A DNA stretch of 64,000 nucleotides from UBA4644 sp964541085 (GCA_964541085.1 CAZIPA010000004.1:28002-92001), one strand, 5' to 3'. Counted from the stretch's first letter, positions 34,665-43,802 are shown. The notes: generated by a model from the sequence alone, not told the origin. Numbers and translations are program-made.

Positions 34665-35344
34665 ACCTGCTCCTCCAGCCGATAGCCCACATTGCGCACC
34701 GTTTCGATATACTTTCCATAATCCCCCAGCTTTTGCCGCAGGGTGCGGATGTGCATATCCAGCGTGCGGGTCTCCCCGGCGTAATTTTCGCCCCACACCT
34801 GAGCAAACAGCTGCTCCCGGGTAAAGGCTGTGCCGGGATGGGAGAGAAACAGCTGCAACAGCGAAAACTCCTTATAGGTGAGCTGCACCCGCACCCCGTC
34901 TGCGGTGACGGTGTGGGCCTCCGGATTCAGGGTCAGACCCCGAAACCGCAGCAGCCGTGGGCCGCCCGTTCCCTGACAGCGCCGCAGCACCGCACGGATG
35001 CGGGAAATCAGCTCCATCACTCCAAAGGGCTTGACCACATAATCGTCCGCGCCCAGCTCCAGACTTTGAATCTTGTCATATTCCGTGCCCTTTGCCGTAG
35101 CCATAATCACGGGAAGATCGGCAAAACGGGCATCCTCCCGCAGTCTGCGCAGCAGCTCCACGCCGTCCATACCGGGCAGCATCACATCCAGCACCAGCAG
35201 CTCCGGCCGCTGATCGGGCTGGGATTGCAGGGCCTCCCAGCAGTCCAGCCCATCTGCAAAGCCACGGGAAGCAAACCCTGCGGTTTGCAGGGCATACAGC
35301 TCGATATCCCGGATGGCCCCATCGTCCTCCACACACCAGATCAT
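34661..35344 (-). CDS. phoP: Phosphate response regulator PhoP/PhoB
   Basis: 227 aa OmpR-type regulator. Receiver residues: acidic pair in VEDD, phospho-accepting Asp53 in VLDVMLPGMDG, Thr in ATAKG, Lys in VVKPFG. The C-terminal winged helix contains LTYKEFSLLQLFL, REQLFAQVWGENY and TLDMHIRTLRQKLG. When phosphorylated it should activate the pst promoter through the repeats upstream of pstS. It overlaps phoU by 4 bases. Confidence 0.94.
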   Translation of the reverse strand: MIWCVEDDGAIRDIELYALQTAGFASRGFADGLDCWEALQSQPDQRPELLVLDVMLPGMDGVELLRRLREDARFADLPVIMATAKGTEYDKIQSLELGADDYVVKPFGVMELISRIRAVLRRCQGTGGPRLLRFRGLTLNPEAHTVTADGVRVQLTYKEFSLLQLFLSHPGTAFTREQLFAQVWGENYAGETRTLDMHIRTLRQKLGDYGKYIETVRNVGYRLEEQV

Positions 35345-35997
35345 TCTGCATCCTCCTCACTTTTATGAACGCCGGTGACGGCAAAAATGACCCACTCGGC
35401 CAGATTGGTGGCATGATCTCCGATGCGCTCCAGATATTTTGCGATCATCAGCAGATCCAGCGCCGCCTCGCCCTGTCCGGGGTCCCGGGCGATTCTGTGA
35501 ATCAGCTGCTCTTTGACGGAGAGAAAGGCATTGTCCACCCCATCGTCCTGCGCTATCACCGATTCTGCCAGCGGCACATCGCCCCGCACATAGGCATCCA
35601 CGCTGCCGGATACCATGTGAATCACGGCCTCGGCCATGCTCTTCAGCAGCGGCTGCATCCCCAGAGACTGCCCATCCAGAAAGCCCACGATCTCCGCAAT
35701 ATCCTCTGCCTGATCGCCGATGCGCTCCATATCGGTAATCATCTTCAGCGCCGCCGAAATCTGCCGCAGATCCCGGGCCACCGGCTGCTGCTGCAACAAA
35801 AGGCGCAGACAGAGGGCTTCAATGTCCCGCTCCTTCCGGTCGATGGCTCTGTCCCGGGGCGCAACGCTGGCCGCCAGCTGGGGATTTTCTTCCGTCAGCG
35901 CAGAAAAGGCCAGGGCAATGACCTCCTCACACAGAGCGCCCATTTCAATCATTTCATGATGCAGCTGCTCCAGCTGCCGGTCAAAACGGCTTCTCAT
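35341..35997 (-). CDS. phoU: Phosphate transport regulator PhoU
   Basis: 218 aa, full length, two PhoU repeats of three helices each. The metal-binding motifs are ITDMERIGDQAEDIAE and, in the second repeat, AKYLERIGDHATNLAEW (E/DxxxD pattern). PhoU links Pst transport activity to PhoR and prevents over-uptake of phosphate. Translationally coupled to pstB (TGATG). Confidence 0.96.
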   Translation of the reverse strand: MRSRFDRQLEQLHHEMIEMGALCEEVIALAFSALTEENPQLAASVAPRDRAIDRKERDIEALCLRLLLQQQPVARDLRQISAALKMITDMERIGDQAEDIAEIVGFLDGQSLGMQPLLKSMAEAVIHMVSGSVDAYVRGDVPLAESVIAQDDGVDNAFLSVKEQLIHRIARDPGQGEAALDLLMIAKYLERIGDHATNLAEWVIFAVTGVHKSEEDAE

Positions 35998-36749
35998 CAG
36001 CCAAACCTCCCTGTGATATAATCCTCGGTGCGGCTGTCCTCCGGCTGGGAAAACAGCGACTCCGTTTCGCCGTATTCCACCAGCTCACCCAGCAGAAAAA
36101 AGGCCGTCCGGTCGGAAATGCGTACCGCCTGCTGCATATTGTGGGTGACGATGACGATGGTATAGCGTTCCCGGAGAGACATGGCCAGCTCCTCAATGCG
36201 GGAGGTGGAAATGGGATCCAGTGCGGAGGTGGGCTCGTCCATGAGAAGCACGGTCGGCTCCACTGCCAGCGCCCGGGCGATACACAGCCGCTGCTGCTGC
36301 CCGCCGGACAGCCCCAGGGCACTTTTTTTCAAACGATCCCGGGTTTCCTCCCACAGCGCAGCGGCACGCAGAGACTGCTCCACGATCTCATCCAGTCTGG
36401 CCCGGGCCGTAATGCCGTGGGTGCGGGGGCCGTAGGCGATGTTGTCATAGATGCTCATGGGGAAGGGGTTGGGCTTTTGAAACACCATGCCAACCTGCCG
36501 CCGCAGCTCACTTACATTGACACCGGGATCATAGATATTTTCCCCCTGATAGCACACCTCACCGGAGATTTTCACCCCGGGGATCAGATCGTTCATGCGA
36601 TTCAGCGTTTTCAAAAAGGTGGATTTTCCGCAGCCGGAGGGGCCGATCAGGGCCGTAATGCGGTTTTCCGGAATATCCATGGTGATATGCTTCAGCGCCT
36701 GCGTACTGCCGTACCACAGGCAAAGATCACGGGCGGTTAAAATGCTCAC
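35997..36749 (-). CDS. pstB: Phosphate ABC transporter ATP-binding protein
   Basis: 250 aa. Walker A GPSGCGKST, Q-loop VGMVFQKPNPFPMSIYDN (the NPFP motif is typical of PstB), signature LSGGQQQRLCIARAL, Walker B VLLMDEPTSALDP, H-loop VTHNMQQA. It powers phosphate import. The GTG at 36749 is chosen: GGAGGA is 8 nt upstream and it overlaps the pstA stop (GTGA). The in-frame ATG 15 codons earlier lies inside pstA. Confidence 0.96.
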   Translation of the reverse strand: MSILTARDLCLWYGSTQALKHITMDIPENRITALIGPSGCGKSTFLKTLNRMNDLIPGVKISGEVCYQGENIYDPGVNVSELRRQVGMVFQKPNPFPMSIYDNIAYGPRTHGITARARLDEIVEQSLRAAALWEETRDRLKKSALGLSGGQQQRLCIARALAVEPTVLLMDEPTSALDPISTSRIEELAMSLRERYTIVIVTHNMQQAVRISDRTAFFLLGELVEYGETESLFSQPEDSRTEDYITGRFG

Positions 36750-37603
36750 AGGCGATTCCTCCTTTGAAAATAGCTGCCCACCCGGGCGGCACAAAAATTG
36801 ATGCAGAGGGTCAGCACCATCAGAATGGCGGCGATGGCAAAGGCTGTTTCAAAATCTCCCTCGGTTTTGGCGTAGGAATACAGGGCCACCGTCAGGGTGG
36901 AGCCGGCGCTGAACATACCCCGGAAAAATCCGTTCAGGGTGTGGGCAAAGCCTGCGGTAAACAGCAGCGCCGCCGATTCTCCCAGAATCCGTCCCACCGA
37001 AAGAATGCAGCCGGTGACAATGCCCTCCACACAGCCCGGCAGCACCACCGTGCGGATCACCCGCCATTTTCCTGCACCCAGACCAAAGGCACCCTCCCGA
37101 TAGGACTGGGGCACGGTTTTCAGGCTCTCCTGTGTGGTGCGCATCACCGTGGGCAGATTCATGATGACCAGCGTCAGCGCCCCGGCCAGCAGACAGGAGC
37201 CCATCCGGTTGGAGAACAGCAGCATCCCCACCAGTCCGTAAATAATGGATGGAATGCCGGAAAGAGTCTCTGCCGCATATTCGATCAGGCGCACCACCCG
37301 GCGGTTGGCGGCGTATTCGTTGAGATAGATGGCAGCCCCCACTCCTAGCGGCAGCACCAGCAAAAGGGTGGCAAGGATGATATAAACCGTGTTCAGAAGA
37401 TTGGGCAAAATCCCCACCCGATCCTGCAAATAGCTGACACCGGTGGTGAGAAAGCTCCAGGAAATGTGGGGCAGACCCTTTCCCATCACATAGCTCACCA
37501 GAAACAGCACCAGCGCACCGATGGCCGCCGTGGACAGCAGCATCAGTCCGGACAGAACCGCCACATACCGGCGCCGCCGCAGGGGAAGCTTTTGCTTCAG
37601 CAT
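36746..37603 (-). CDS. pstA: Phosphate ABC transporter permease PstA
   Basis: 285 aa with six predicted helices. The cytoplasmic coupling loop is seen at PQSYREGAFGLGAGKWRVIR (EAA-type loop contacting PstB), and the segment SGIPSIIYGLVGMLLF is conserved in Pst permeases. With PstC it forms the channel. Two bp separate it from pstC. Confidence 0.95.
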   Translation of the reverse strand: MLKQKLPLRRRRYVAVLSGLMLLSTAAIGALVLFLVSYVMGKGLPHISWSFLTTGVSYLQDRVGILPNLLNTVYIILATLLLVLPLGVGAAIYLNEYAANRRVVRLIEYAAETLSGIPSIIYGLVGMLLFSNRMGSCLLAGALTLVIMNLPTVMRTTQESLKTVPQSYREGAFGLGAGKWRVIRTVVLPGCVEGIVTGCILSVGRILGESAALLFTAGFAHTLNGFFRGMFSAGSTLTVALYSYAKTEGDFETAFAIAAILMVLTLCINFCAARVGSYFQRRNRL

Positions 37604-37605
37604 GG

Positions 37606-38478
37606 TCAGACCTCCTTTTCTTTTTTCAGCAGCAGACGAAGCAGCCCATTCATCAGCAGAATGAACAGAAACAGCACCAGTGCGATGGAAAACAGCGCCT
37701 GTCGCTGGAGTCCGGAGGAATAGGCCATTTCGCTGCCCACAATGGTGGTGAGAAAATGAACGCTCTGAAACAGGGAATCCGGGAGATTGGGCGCGCTTCC
37801 GCAGACCATCATTACCGCCATAGCCTCTCCCATGGCCCTGCCCACACCCAGCACCACAGCGGTGACGATGCCGCTTTTTGCCGCTGGAACCGAGACACGA
37901 AAGCAGGTCTCCACCGGTGTCGCACCCAGTGCCAGAGATGCGTCTTCATATTCTCTGGGTACGGCCTCCAGCGCAGTGATGGAAACCTTGATGATGGAGG
38001 GCAAAATCATCACCGCCAGCACCAGAATGGCCGCCAGCAGGCTGGCCCCGTCGGGCAGCTGAAAAATCCGTCGGATGGCGGGTACCAGCACCATCATGCC
38101 CACCAGACCGTATACCACAGAGGGAATGCCCGCCAGCAGGCTGACCGCGTGCTGTGCCGTCTGCCGGCGCTTTTTCGGCGCAAGCTTTGCCAGATAAACC
38201 GCCGCAAAAAAGCCCAGAGGCACACCCAGCAGAATGGCGCCTGCCGTGCCGTAAAGGCTGGTGAGCAGAAAGGGGAGAATGCCGTATTTCGGCGTGGCCG
38301 CCGTGGATGCCCATTCCCGGCCAAAGAGAAATTGCCACAGCCCGATCTCCTTGATGGCCGGCAGGCCGGACAGAATCAGATATACGGAAATCAGCAGAAC
38401 ACAGCCCACCGATACCAGTCCCAGCAGGAGGAACAGGGCGTGAATTGCGCCTTCCGCAGAATTGTGTTTGTGTTTCAT
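37606..38478 (-). CDS. pstC: Phosphate ABC transporter permease PstC
   Basis: 290 aa with six helices. Conserved parts are LLAGIPSVVYGLVGMMVL and the coupling loop VPREYEDASLALGATPVE. The start at 38478 is preferred to a frame 25 codons longer, which would run through the intercistronic hairpin. A 55-bp gap with a hairpin separates it from pstS, suggesting that pstS is made in excess. Confidence 0.95.
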   Translation of the reverse strand: MKHKHNSAEGAIHALFLLLGLVSVGCVLLISVYLILSGLPAIKEIGLWQFLFGREWASTAATPKYGILPFLLTSLYGTAGAILLGVPLGFFAAVYLAKLAPKKRRQTAQHAVSLLAGIPSVVYGLVGMMVLVPAIRRIFQLPDGASLLAAILVLAVMILPSIIKVSITALEAVPREYEDASLALGATPVETCFRVSVPAAKSGIVTAVVLGVGRAMGEAMAVMMVCGSAPNLPDSLFQSVHFLTTIVGSEMAYSSGLQRQALFSIALVLFLFILLMNGLLRLLLKKEKEV

Positions 38479-38502
38479 GGAGATGCACCTTACAGCGCCT
38501 GA

Positions 38503-38519
38503 CGGCGGGAGGCCCGCCG
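38503..38519 (-). repeat. Intercistronic hairpin between pstS and pstC
   Basis: CGGCGGG (38503-38509) and CCCGCCG (38513-38519) form a tight 7-bp GC stem with a 3-nt loop and no T-run. Likely an mRNA-stability or partial-attenuation element. Confidence 0.55.
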
Positions 38520-38533
38520 CCGCAGCCTGCGTT

Positions 38534-39337
38534 TCAGTTGGCGGGAACCACACCGGCGGCGCTGATGATGTCCGCTGCCTTGCCGGAGGTGATGTATTCG
38601 AAGAACGCCTGCGCCGGGGTGGTCAGCGCCCTGCCGGTTTTCGTCACCAGCACAAAGGGCCGCTGTACGCCATAGCTGCCGTCCTTCACCGTCTGTTCGC
38701 TGGGACTTACGCCGTCCACTGACAGAGCCTTTACGCTGTCCTTGATGGTGGCCAGAGAAGCATAACCGATGGCATTGGGATTGCCGGCCACGGTGGCGAT
38801 GACATCGCCGTTGGAGCTGAGCTCCTGCCGATATTGGCAGAGATCTGCCGTGCCGGTGATGGTTTCAAAGCCATCCCGGGTGCCGGAGCTGGATTCCCGC
38901 CCGATGAGGACGATTTCGCTGTCGCTGCCGCCAACCTCACTCCAGTTGGTGATGCTGCCGGTGTAGATGGCGGCGATCTGCTCCAGCGTCAGCCCGGATA
39001 CCGGATTGTCCGGATGGACGATCACGGCAATGCCGTCATAGGCCAGCAGCGTTTCCGTCAGTCCGGCGGCCTTTTCCGAATCCTTCAGATTGCGGGAGGA
39101 AAGACCGATGTCGCAGCGCCCCTCCTGCACGGCCTGAATGCCGGAGCCGGAGCCGGTGGCGTTATAGGTGACCTTTACGCCGGTTTCCTGTTCAAAGGCT
39201 TCGCCCAGCGCGCCAATGACCTTTGCCATGGAGGTGGAGCCATCGGTGGACACCGTTCCGCCGCTTCCCCCGCAGCCCGCAAGTGTTGCCGCCGCCAGCA
39301 GCGCCGCGCCCATCAGGACAAATCGTTTCAGTTTCAT
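38534..39337 (-). CDS. pstS: Phosphate-binding lipoprotein PstS
   Basis: 267 aa. The signal peptide ends in the lipobox LAGC, with Cys22 as lipidation site. The phosphate-binding blocks are VSTDGSTSMAKV (Gly-Ser-Thr loop), NATGSGSGIQAV and GRESSSGTRDGF. It captures extracellular phosphate and hands it to PstCA. The second of two near ATGs (39337) is 9 nt from AAGGAG and fits better than 39343. First gene of the pst-pho operon. Confidence 0.95.
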   Translation of the reverse strand: MKLKRFVLMGAALLAAATLAGCGGSGGTVSTDGSTSMAKVIGALGEAFEQETGVKVTYNATGSGSGIQAVQEGRCDIGLSSRNLKDSEKAAGLTETLLAYDGIAVIVHPDNPVSGLTLEQIAAIYTGSITNWSEVGGSDSEIVLIGRESSSGTRDGFETITGTADLCQYRQELSSNGDVIATVAGNPNAIGYASLATIKDSVKALSVDGVSPSEQTVKDGSYGVQRPFVLVTKTGRALTTPAQAFFEYITSGKAADIISAAGVVPAN

Positions 39338-39386
39338 GTTCATACACTCCTTCGTATGCGTTTTCGTTTCTTCCGTTTACGCTTTC

Positions 39387-39442
39387 AGTATACGAAAACG
39401 ATGTAAAGAGCAAAATCCTTTTTCTGTAAAACCTGAGTAAAA
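39387..39442 (-). promoter_or_regulatory. pst operon promoter with Pho-box-like repeats
   Basis: On the minus strand TTTTGC (39410-39415), 17 bp, TATACT (39387-39392). Around and upstream lie repeats of TTTTAC/TTTACA: 39437-39442, 39426-39431 (11 bp apart) and TTTACA at 39402-39407. An 11-bp period of this hexamer is the pattern of PhoP/PhoB sites. Confidence 0.6.
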
Positions 39443-39444
39443 CT

Positions 39445-39474
39445 GAAAAAAGCCACCGGCAGTGCCGATGGCTT
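39445..39474 (-). terminator. lysS operon terminator
   Basis: On the minus strand an AAGCCATCGGCA/TGCCGGTGGCTT stem (with one mismatch) is followed by a T-run (39446-39451). It isolates lysS from the pst promoter. Confidence 0.88.
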
Positions 39475-39558
39475 CAGAGAGACGAATCTATTATGCTGTG
39501 CCTGTTAATTAAGGAATGGTAAAAAGGCAGCAGAGCCGATTACGGGAATATGGCCTCC

Positions 39559-41055
39559 TTACTCCACCGACTTCATGGTGGGGAACAGCAGCACATCCCG
39601 GATGGCGGGGCTGTCGGTGAGCAGCATGGCCAGACGGTCAATGCCATAGCCGATACCGCCCGTGGGAGGCATACCGATCTCCAGAGCGTTCAAAAAGTCC
39701 TCGTCGGTGTGGTTGGCCTCTTCGTCACCGGCGGCTGCGGCGGCATCCTGTGCCTTAAAGCGCTCCCGCTGGTCAATGGGATCGTTCAGCTCGGAGAAGG
39801 CGTTGCACATCTCCCAACCGTTGATGAACAGCTCAAACCGCTCCACATAATCGGGATTCTCCGGCTTGCGCTTGGACAGGGGAGAGACCTCCACCGGATG
39901 ATCCATGATAAAGGTGGGCTGGATCAGCTTGTCCTCGCAATATTCCTCGAAGAAGAGGTTGAGAATATCGCCCTTCTTATGCCGGGCCTGATATTCGATA
40001 TGATGCTCGTCCGCCAGCTTTTTGGCAGTCTCCGTATCGGGAATCTGATCGAAATCCACGCCGGAATAGCGCTTGACGGCCTCGGTCATGGTCAGCCGCT
40101 CAAAGGGCTTGCCCAGATCAATCTCATGCTCACCATAATGAATGGTGGTGGAGCCGCAGACCTCCCGGGCCAGATAACGGAACATATCCTCTGTGAGATT
40201 CATCATGCCGTGATAATCGGTATAGGCCTGATACAGCTCCATCAGGGTGAACTCCGGATTGTGGCGGGTATCCACGCCCTCGTTGCGGAACACCCGGCCG
40301 ATCTCATAGACCCGCTCCAGTCCGCCGACGATGAGCCGCTTCAGATACAGCTCCAGCGAAATCCGCAGCTTCACATCCTCATCCAGTGCGTTGTAATGGG
40401 TCTGGAAGGGACGGGCAGCCGCGCCGCCGGCGTTGGGCACCAGCATGGGCGTCTCCACCTCGATAAAGCCCTGAGCATCCAGATACCGCCGGATGCAGGA
40501 GATCATCTTGGAGCGCTTGATAAAGGTATCCTTTACCTCGGGATTCATAATCAGGTCGGTGTAGCGCTGGCGATAGCGCAGATCCACATTGGTCAGACCG
40601 TGATACTTTTCCGGCAGCATTTGCAGGCTCTTGGACAGCAGCACCAGCTCCTGCGCCTTGACAGAGGTTTCGCCGGTCTTGGTGACGAAAACCTCGCCCC
40701 GCACGCCGACGATATCGCCGATGTCATATTTCTTGAAATCCTGATATTCCTCGTCGCCGATCATATCCCGGGCCACATAGATCTGAATGGTGCCCCGCAG
40801 ATCCTGCACATGGCAGAAGGAAGCCTTGCCCATGACACGCTTGGACATGAGACGGCCCGCAATGCTGACCACCTGACCCTCCAGCTGGGAGACTGCGTCC
40901 TTGATCTCCTGGCTGTGGTGGCTGACCTCATATTTGGTAATCTGGAAGGGATCCTTGCCCCGGCCCTGCAGGTCAGCCAGCTTGTCGCGGCGAATCTGCA
41001 AAAGCTCACTGAGCTCTGCCGTGCTGCGCTGCGACTGTTCTCTCTTTTCTTCCAT
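39559..41055 (-). CDS. lysS: Lysyl-tRNA synthetase, class II
   Basis: 498 aa, full length. An N-terminal OB fold (about 60-150: VSIAGRLMSKRVMGKASF) binds the tRNA anticodon; the catalytic domain carries motif 1 (FIEVETPMLV), motif 2 (VYEIGRVFRNEGVDTRHNPEFT) and motif 3 (GGIGYGIDRLAMLL). It charges tRNA-Lys. It lies 13 bp after greA, an arrangement conserved in many Firmicutes. Confidence 0.98.
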   Translation of the reverse strand: MEEKREQSQRSTAELSELLQIRRDKLADLQGRGKDPFQITKYEVSHHSQEIKDAVSQLEGQVVSIAGRLMSKRVMGKASFCHVQDLRGTIQIYVARDMIGDEEYQDFKKYDIGDIVGVRGEVFVTKTGETSVKAQELVLLSKSLQMLPEKYHGLTNVDLRYRQRYTDLIMNPEVKDTFIKRSKMISCIRRYLDAQGFIEVETPMLVPNAGGAAARPFQTHYNALDEDVKLRISLELYLKRLIVGGLERVYEIGRVFRNEGVDTRHNPEFTLMELYQAYTDYHGMMNLTEDMFRYLAREVCGSTTIHYGEHEIDLGKPFERLTMTEAVKRYSGVDFDQIPDTETAKKLADEHHIEYQARHKKGDILNLFFEEYCEDKLIQPTFIMDHPVEVSPLSKRKPENPDYVERFELFINGWEMCNAFSELNDPIDQRERFKAQDAAAAAGDEEANHTDEDFLNALEIGMPPTGGIGYGIDRLAMLLTDSPAIRDVLLFPTMKSVE

Positions 41056-41068
41056 CCTTGATGCTCCT

Positions 41069-41551
41069 TTATGTTCTGGTAATGTTCAGAATCTTCAGCT
41101 GGAAGCTGCCGGTAGGTGCTTCCACCGTCACCGTCTCATCCACATGATGTCCCATTACGGCCTTGCCGAAGGGAGATTCATCGGAGAGACGCATGGGCTT
41201 TGCCTTGGGATTGGCCTCCTGAGAGCCCACCAGCACAAACTCCACCTGCAAGCCGTTGTCCACCCGCTCCACCAGAACGGTAGTGCCGATGTTGGCGCCC
41301 TTGTCGCTGCCGGCGGTTTCGTCGATGATGACGGCGTTGGGAATGATGGCTTCCAGCTCCGCAATGCGGGAATACAGCTTGCCCTGCTCATTTTTCGCCT
41401 CATCGTATTCGCTGTTTTCCGAAAGGTCGCCAAAGCCGCGGGCTTCCTTGATGAGCTCCGCCACCTCATGCTCCCGGACGGTTTTCAGGTGCTCCAGCTC
41501 GGCCTTCAGCTCTTCCAGCCGTTCAGCGGTCAATTTGTATTGTTTCTGCAT
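41069..41551 (-). CDS. greA: Transcription elongation factor GreA
   Basis: 160 aa. An N-terminal coiled coil (residues 5-75, LTAERLEELKAELEHLKTV) with the acidic tip GDLSENSEYDEAK, and an FKBP-like C-terminal domain. It rescues backtracked RNA polymerase by stimulating transcript cleavage. The ATG at 41551 fits the family N-terminus; the frame 16 codons longer covers the leader. It is driven by a consensus promoter at 41610-41638. Confidence 0.97.
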   Translation of the reverse strand: MQKQYKLTAERLEELKAELEHLKTVREHEVAELIKEARGFGDLSENSEYDEAKNEQGKLYSRIAELEAIIPNAVIIDETAGSDKGANIGTTVLVERVDNGLQVEFVLVGSQEANPKAKPMRLSDESPFGKAVMGHHVDETVTVEAPTGSFQLKILNITRT

Positions 41552-42401
41552 GGAAAGTACCCCCTGTATCTTGTATGGTGCAAAAATCAGAACGATCAAC
41601 TATCCTATTATTATAGGGGTCAGCGGGGCGGATGTCAAGGTGCATCACACGAATTTCCCGTGCGGGAATGGCACCACATTGCCAGAGGATGGCGGCAAAG
41701 CCCTCCGGATCGGTATTTTCGGGCATAACGGAGACTGCACCCTCCGGCGGCAGCAGCGATGGACGCCAGAAGCTTGCATCCTTCCGGCTGTCTTCAACGG
41801 TAAAATCCACCGTCAGCGCCGAGGGCAGAGGCTGTCCGCCGGGGAACAGCAGGGTAATGGGTGTCAGACCCGCAGGGATCGGCCCCTCCGATACCACGCC
41901 GCAGCTGCGCCACAGACGGGAACGCAGCGGCGAATGGGCCGCCGGGCCGCACAGCCGCAGAGCACCGGCAGAAAGCGCCAGAGAAAGCAGCTGCGTCTGG
42001 GCCCGTTCGGACAGCGGATCGCCGCAGACACAAAGGCACACCTGCCGGAGAGAAAGCCCCAGCGCCGCTGCCGCCTGTACCGCCGCTTGACTGGCACAGG
42101 CTTCCAGCGCAGCCTCCCGGCAAACCGGCTCCAGACCCCATTCCAGCGCCTGCTGGCGCAGTTCCTCCGGCACCAGCACCGGCGTGACCCGCTGCTGCCG
42201 CAGCCAGTTCAGACCGTGGAGCAGCCGCTGCCGTGTCAGTCTGGCGTGGCCCGTCTCCGGGATGCTCACCTGCACATGGCAGAACATGGCCATGCGAAAC
42301 TGTCCCCGTCCATAGGCAAAGCCTGTCCCTGGCTGCAAATGATAGCCAGCCGCACGGGCACGGCTCCAGTGCTCCTGCCGGGTGGTCAAAATGCCGAACA
42401 T
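41523..42401 (-). CDS. Hypothetical protein
   Basis: 292 aa, not recognised. The start is taken at ATG 42401; a GTG at 42428 is possible. The N-terminal 45 residues (FGILTTRQEHWSRARAAGY and on) are followed by an alternating helix-strand region (VTPVLVPEELRQQALEWG, LRQVCLCVCGDPL) that looks Rossmann-like, and a second half rich in Pro and Leu. No signal peptide or membrane helix is visible. Codon bias favours G/C at third positions, which supports real coding. The final 40 codons coincide with the greA promoter and the frame ends 29 bases inside greA, so the real C-terminus deserves caution. Confidence 0.6.
   Translation of the reverse strand: MFGILTTRQEHWSRARAAGYHLQPGTGFAYGRGQFRMAMFCHVQVSIPETGHARLTRQRLLHGLNWLRQQRVTPVLVPEELRQQALEWGLEPVCREAALEACASQAAVQAAAALGLSLRQVCLCVCGDPLSERAQTQLLSLALSAGALRLCGPAAHSPLRSRLWRSCGVVSEGPIPAGLTPITLLFPGGQPLPSALTVDFTVEDSRKDASFWRPSLLPPEGAVSVMPENTDPEGFAAILWQCGAIPAREIRVMHLDIRPADPYNNRIVDRSDFCTIQDTGGTFHAETIQIDR
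41610..41638 (-). promoter_or_regulatory. Consensus promoter of greA-lysS
   Basis: On the minus strand TTGACA (41633-41638), 17-bp spacer, TATAAT (41610-41615): a full consensus sigma-A promoter. It lies inside the 3' end of the upstream coding frame. Confidence 0.92.
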
Positions 42402-42480
42402 GAAAAAATCACCGCCATTTCCTGTCACTTTCGCTTTCAGTTTATGGCGGTGAATGGCAAATTATGCAGCGGCAGGAAAC

Positions 42481-43776
42481 TCAGGGCTGGGTTTCCGGCG
42501 TGGTTTCCGGCGCAGGCTCCGGTTCTGCGGGAGCATCGGGATCCAGCTCGTCGGGAATCTCCGGCTCCTGCTCCTCCAGCAGGGTATGCACTGCGGAAAG
42601 ACCGGCCTGAAGCTGGACATCCTGCTCCGCTTCCAGCTCACCCCGATACAGCAGCGCAGCATCCGCAGGCTCCATTTCCACCGGCACATCCGGCGTCACG
42701 CCGGTATCCGCCAGACTGTTGCCCTTGGGCGTATAATAGCGGGTGGTGGAGATGTGTACGCTGGAGCCGTCCGACAGCATGAAGGTCTGCTGGGAATAGC
42801 CCTTGCCGGAGGTGGGAGCGCCCACAACGGTGGCAACCTCATATTCCTGCAAAGCGGCGGCGAAAAACTCGGCGGCCGAGATGGAGCTGCTGTTGGTGAG
42901 CACCACCATGGGCATTTGCAGACAGTCGGCATCGGAGGTATAGGGGGTTTCATTGCCCTGCTTGTCCACCGTGGTGATAACAATGCCCTCCGGCAGCAGC
43001 TTGTCCAGCATGGCCCGCAGCACGGAGATATATCCGCCGGGATTGTAGCGCACATCAAAGATAAAGCCCTGCGCGCCCTGCGACAGCAGATCATTCAGAT
43101 GCTCTTCAAATTCCACATCCACATTGGAATCAAAGTCGCTGATTTTGATATAGCCGATCTGCTCATCCAACAGGGAAGAGGTGACGCTGTAGGTGCGAAT
43201 CTCGTCCCGGGTGACAGAGAGGGTAACGGTTTCACCGGCCCGCAGCAGGGTCAGCTCCACCTCCGTGCCCTTTTCGCCCTTCACCAGACCGGAAAGCTCC
43301 TGCGGGTCCTCCAGCGTGGAAACGGCCACGCCGTCCACATGGGTGAGCACATCGCCCTCCAGCACACCTGCCAGATCGGCCGGGCCGCCGGGATTGACCA
43401 GCGTGATCTCATAGAGGTGCTCTTCCTCCAGACTGTAGGTTACGCCGATGCCCACATACAGGTTGGCGCTGTCCTCGGCGATGGCGGCGGTGGTTTCGGC
43501 GGTGTAATAGGCAGACCATCTATCGCCCAGACCGCTGACATAACCGGCCAGCGCACCCTCTACAGCCACGGCCTCGTCATAATCGGCCACAAAATATTTT
43601 TCCACAATGTCCGCAACGCTTTTCAGCTTGCTGTAGCGGGCCTCCTGCTCCTCCAGATTTTCCAGACGGGAGTTGTAATAATCCGCCGCCGCGAAATAGG
43701 TGATATTGAAGGTGGTGGCAGCGGCAAGCAGCATCAGCATCACCGCCGTCAGTACACTGACAGAATGCTTTTTCAT
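42481..43776 (-). CDS. S41 family carboxy-terminal processing peptidase (CtpA-like)
   Basis: 431 aa. An N-terminal anchor (residues 8-30), an S41 lead-in domain, a PDZ domain (about 105-185, GGPADLAGVLEGDVLTHVDG) and the S41 core with FDVRYNPGGY, the catalytic Ser in TNSSSISAAEFFAAAL and Lys in TSGKGYSQQ. A Pro/Glu-rich tail follows. CtpA proteases trim or control exported proteins, among them wall hydrolases; here it directly follows an M23 hydrolase gene and ftsEX, so that hydrolase may be its target (inference). Confidence 0.93.
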   Translation of the reverse strand: MKKHSVSVLTAVMLMLLAAATTFNITYFAAADYYNSRLENLEEQEARYSKLKSVADIVEKYFVADYDEAVAVEGALAGYVSGLGDRWSAYYTAETTAAIAEDSANLYVGIGVTYSLEEEHLYEITLVNPGGPADLAGVLEGDVLTHVDGVAVSTLEDPQELSGLVKGEKGTEVELTLLRAGETVTLSVTRDEIRTYSVTSSLLDEQIGYIKISDFDSNVDVEFEEHLNDLLSQGAQGFIFDVRYNPGGYISVLRAMLDKLLPEGIVITTVDKQGNETPYTSDADCLQMPMVVLTNSSSISAAEFFAAALQEYEVATVVGAPTSGKGYSQQTFMLSDGSSVHISTTRYYTPKGNSLADTGVTPDVPVEMEPADAALLYRGELEAEQDVQLQAGLSAVHTLLEEQEPEIPDELDPDAPAEPEPAPETTPETQP

Positions 43777-43802
43777 GGGTATTGCTCCTTTGCAGATGGG
43801 GT

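Noticed and set aside
39550..41061. 503-codon + strand frame opposite lysS
   Set aside because: Antisense shadow of lysS caused by codon bias.
41256..42782. 508-codon + strand frame across greA, the unknown gene and ctpA-like gene
   Set aside because: It crosses three genes of the other strand and has Pro/Arg/Gln-rich content typical of shadows.
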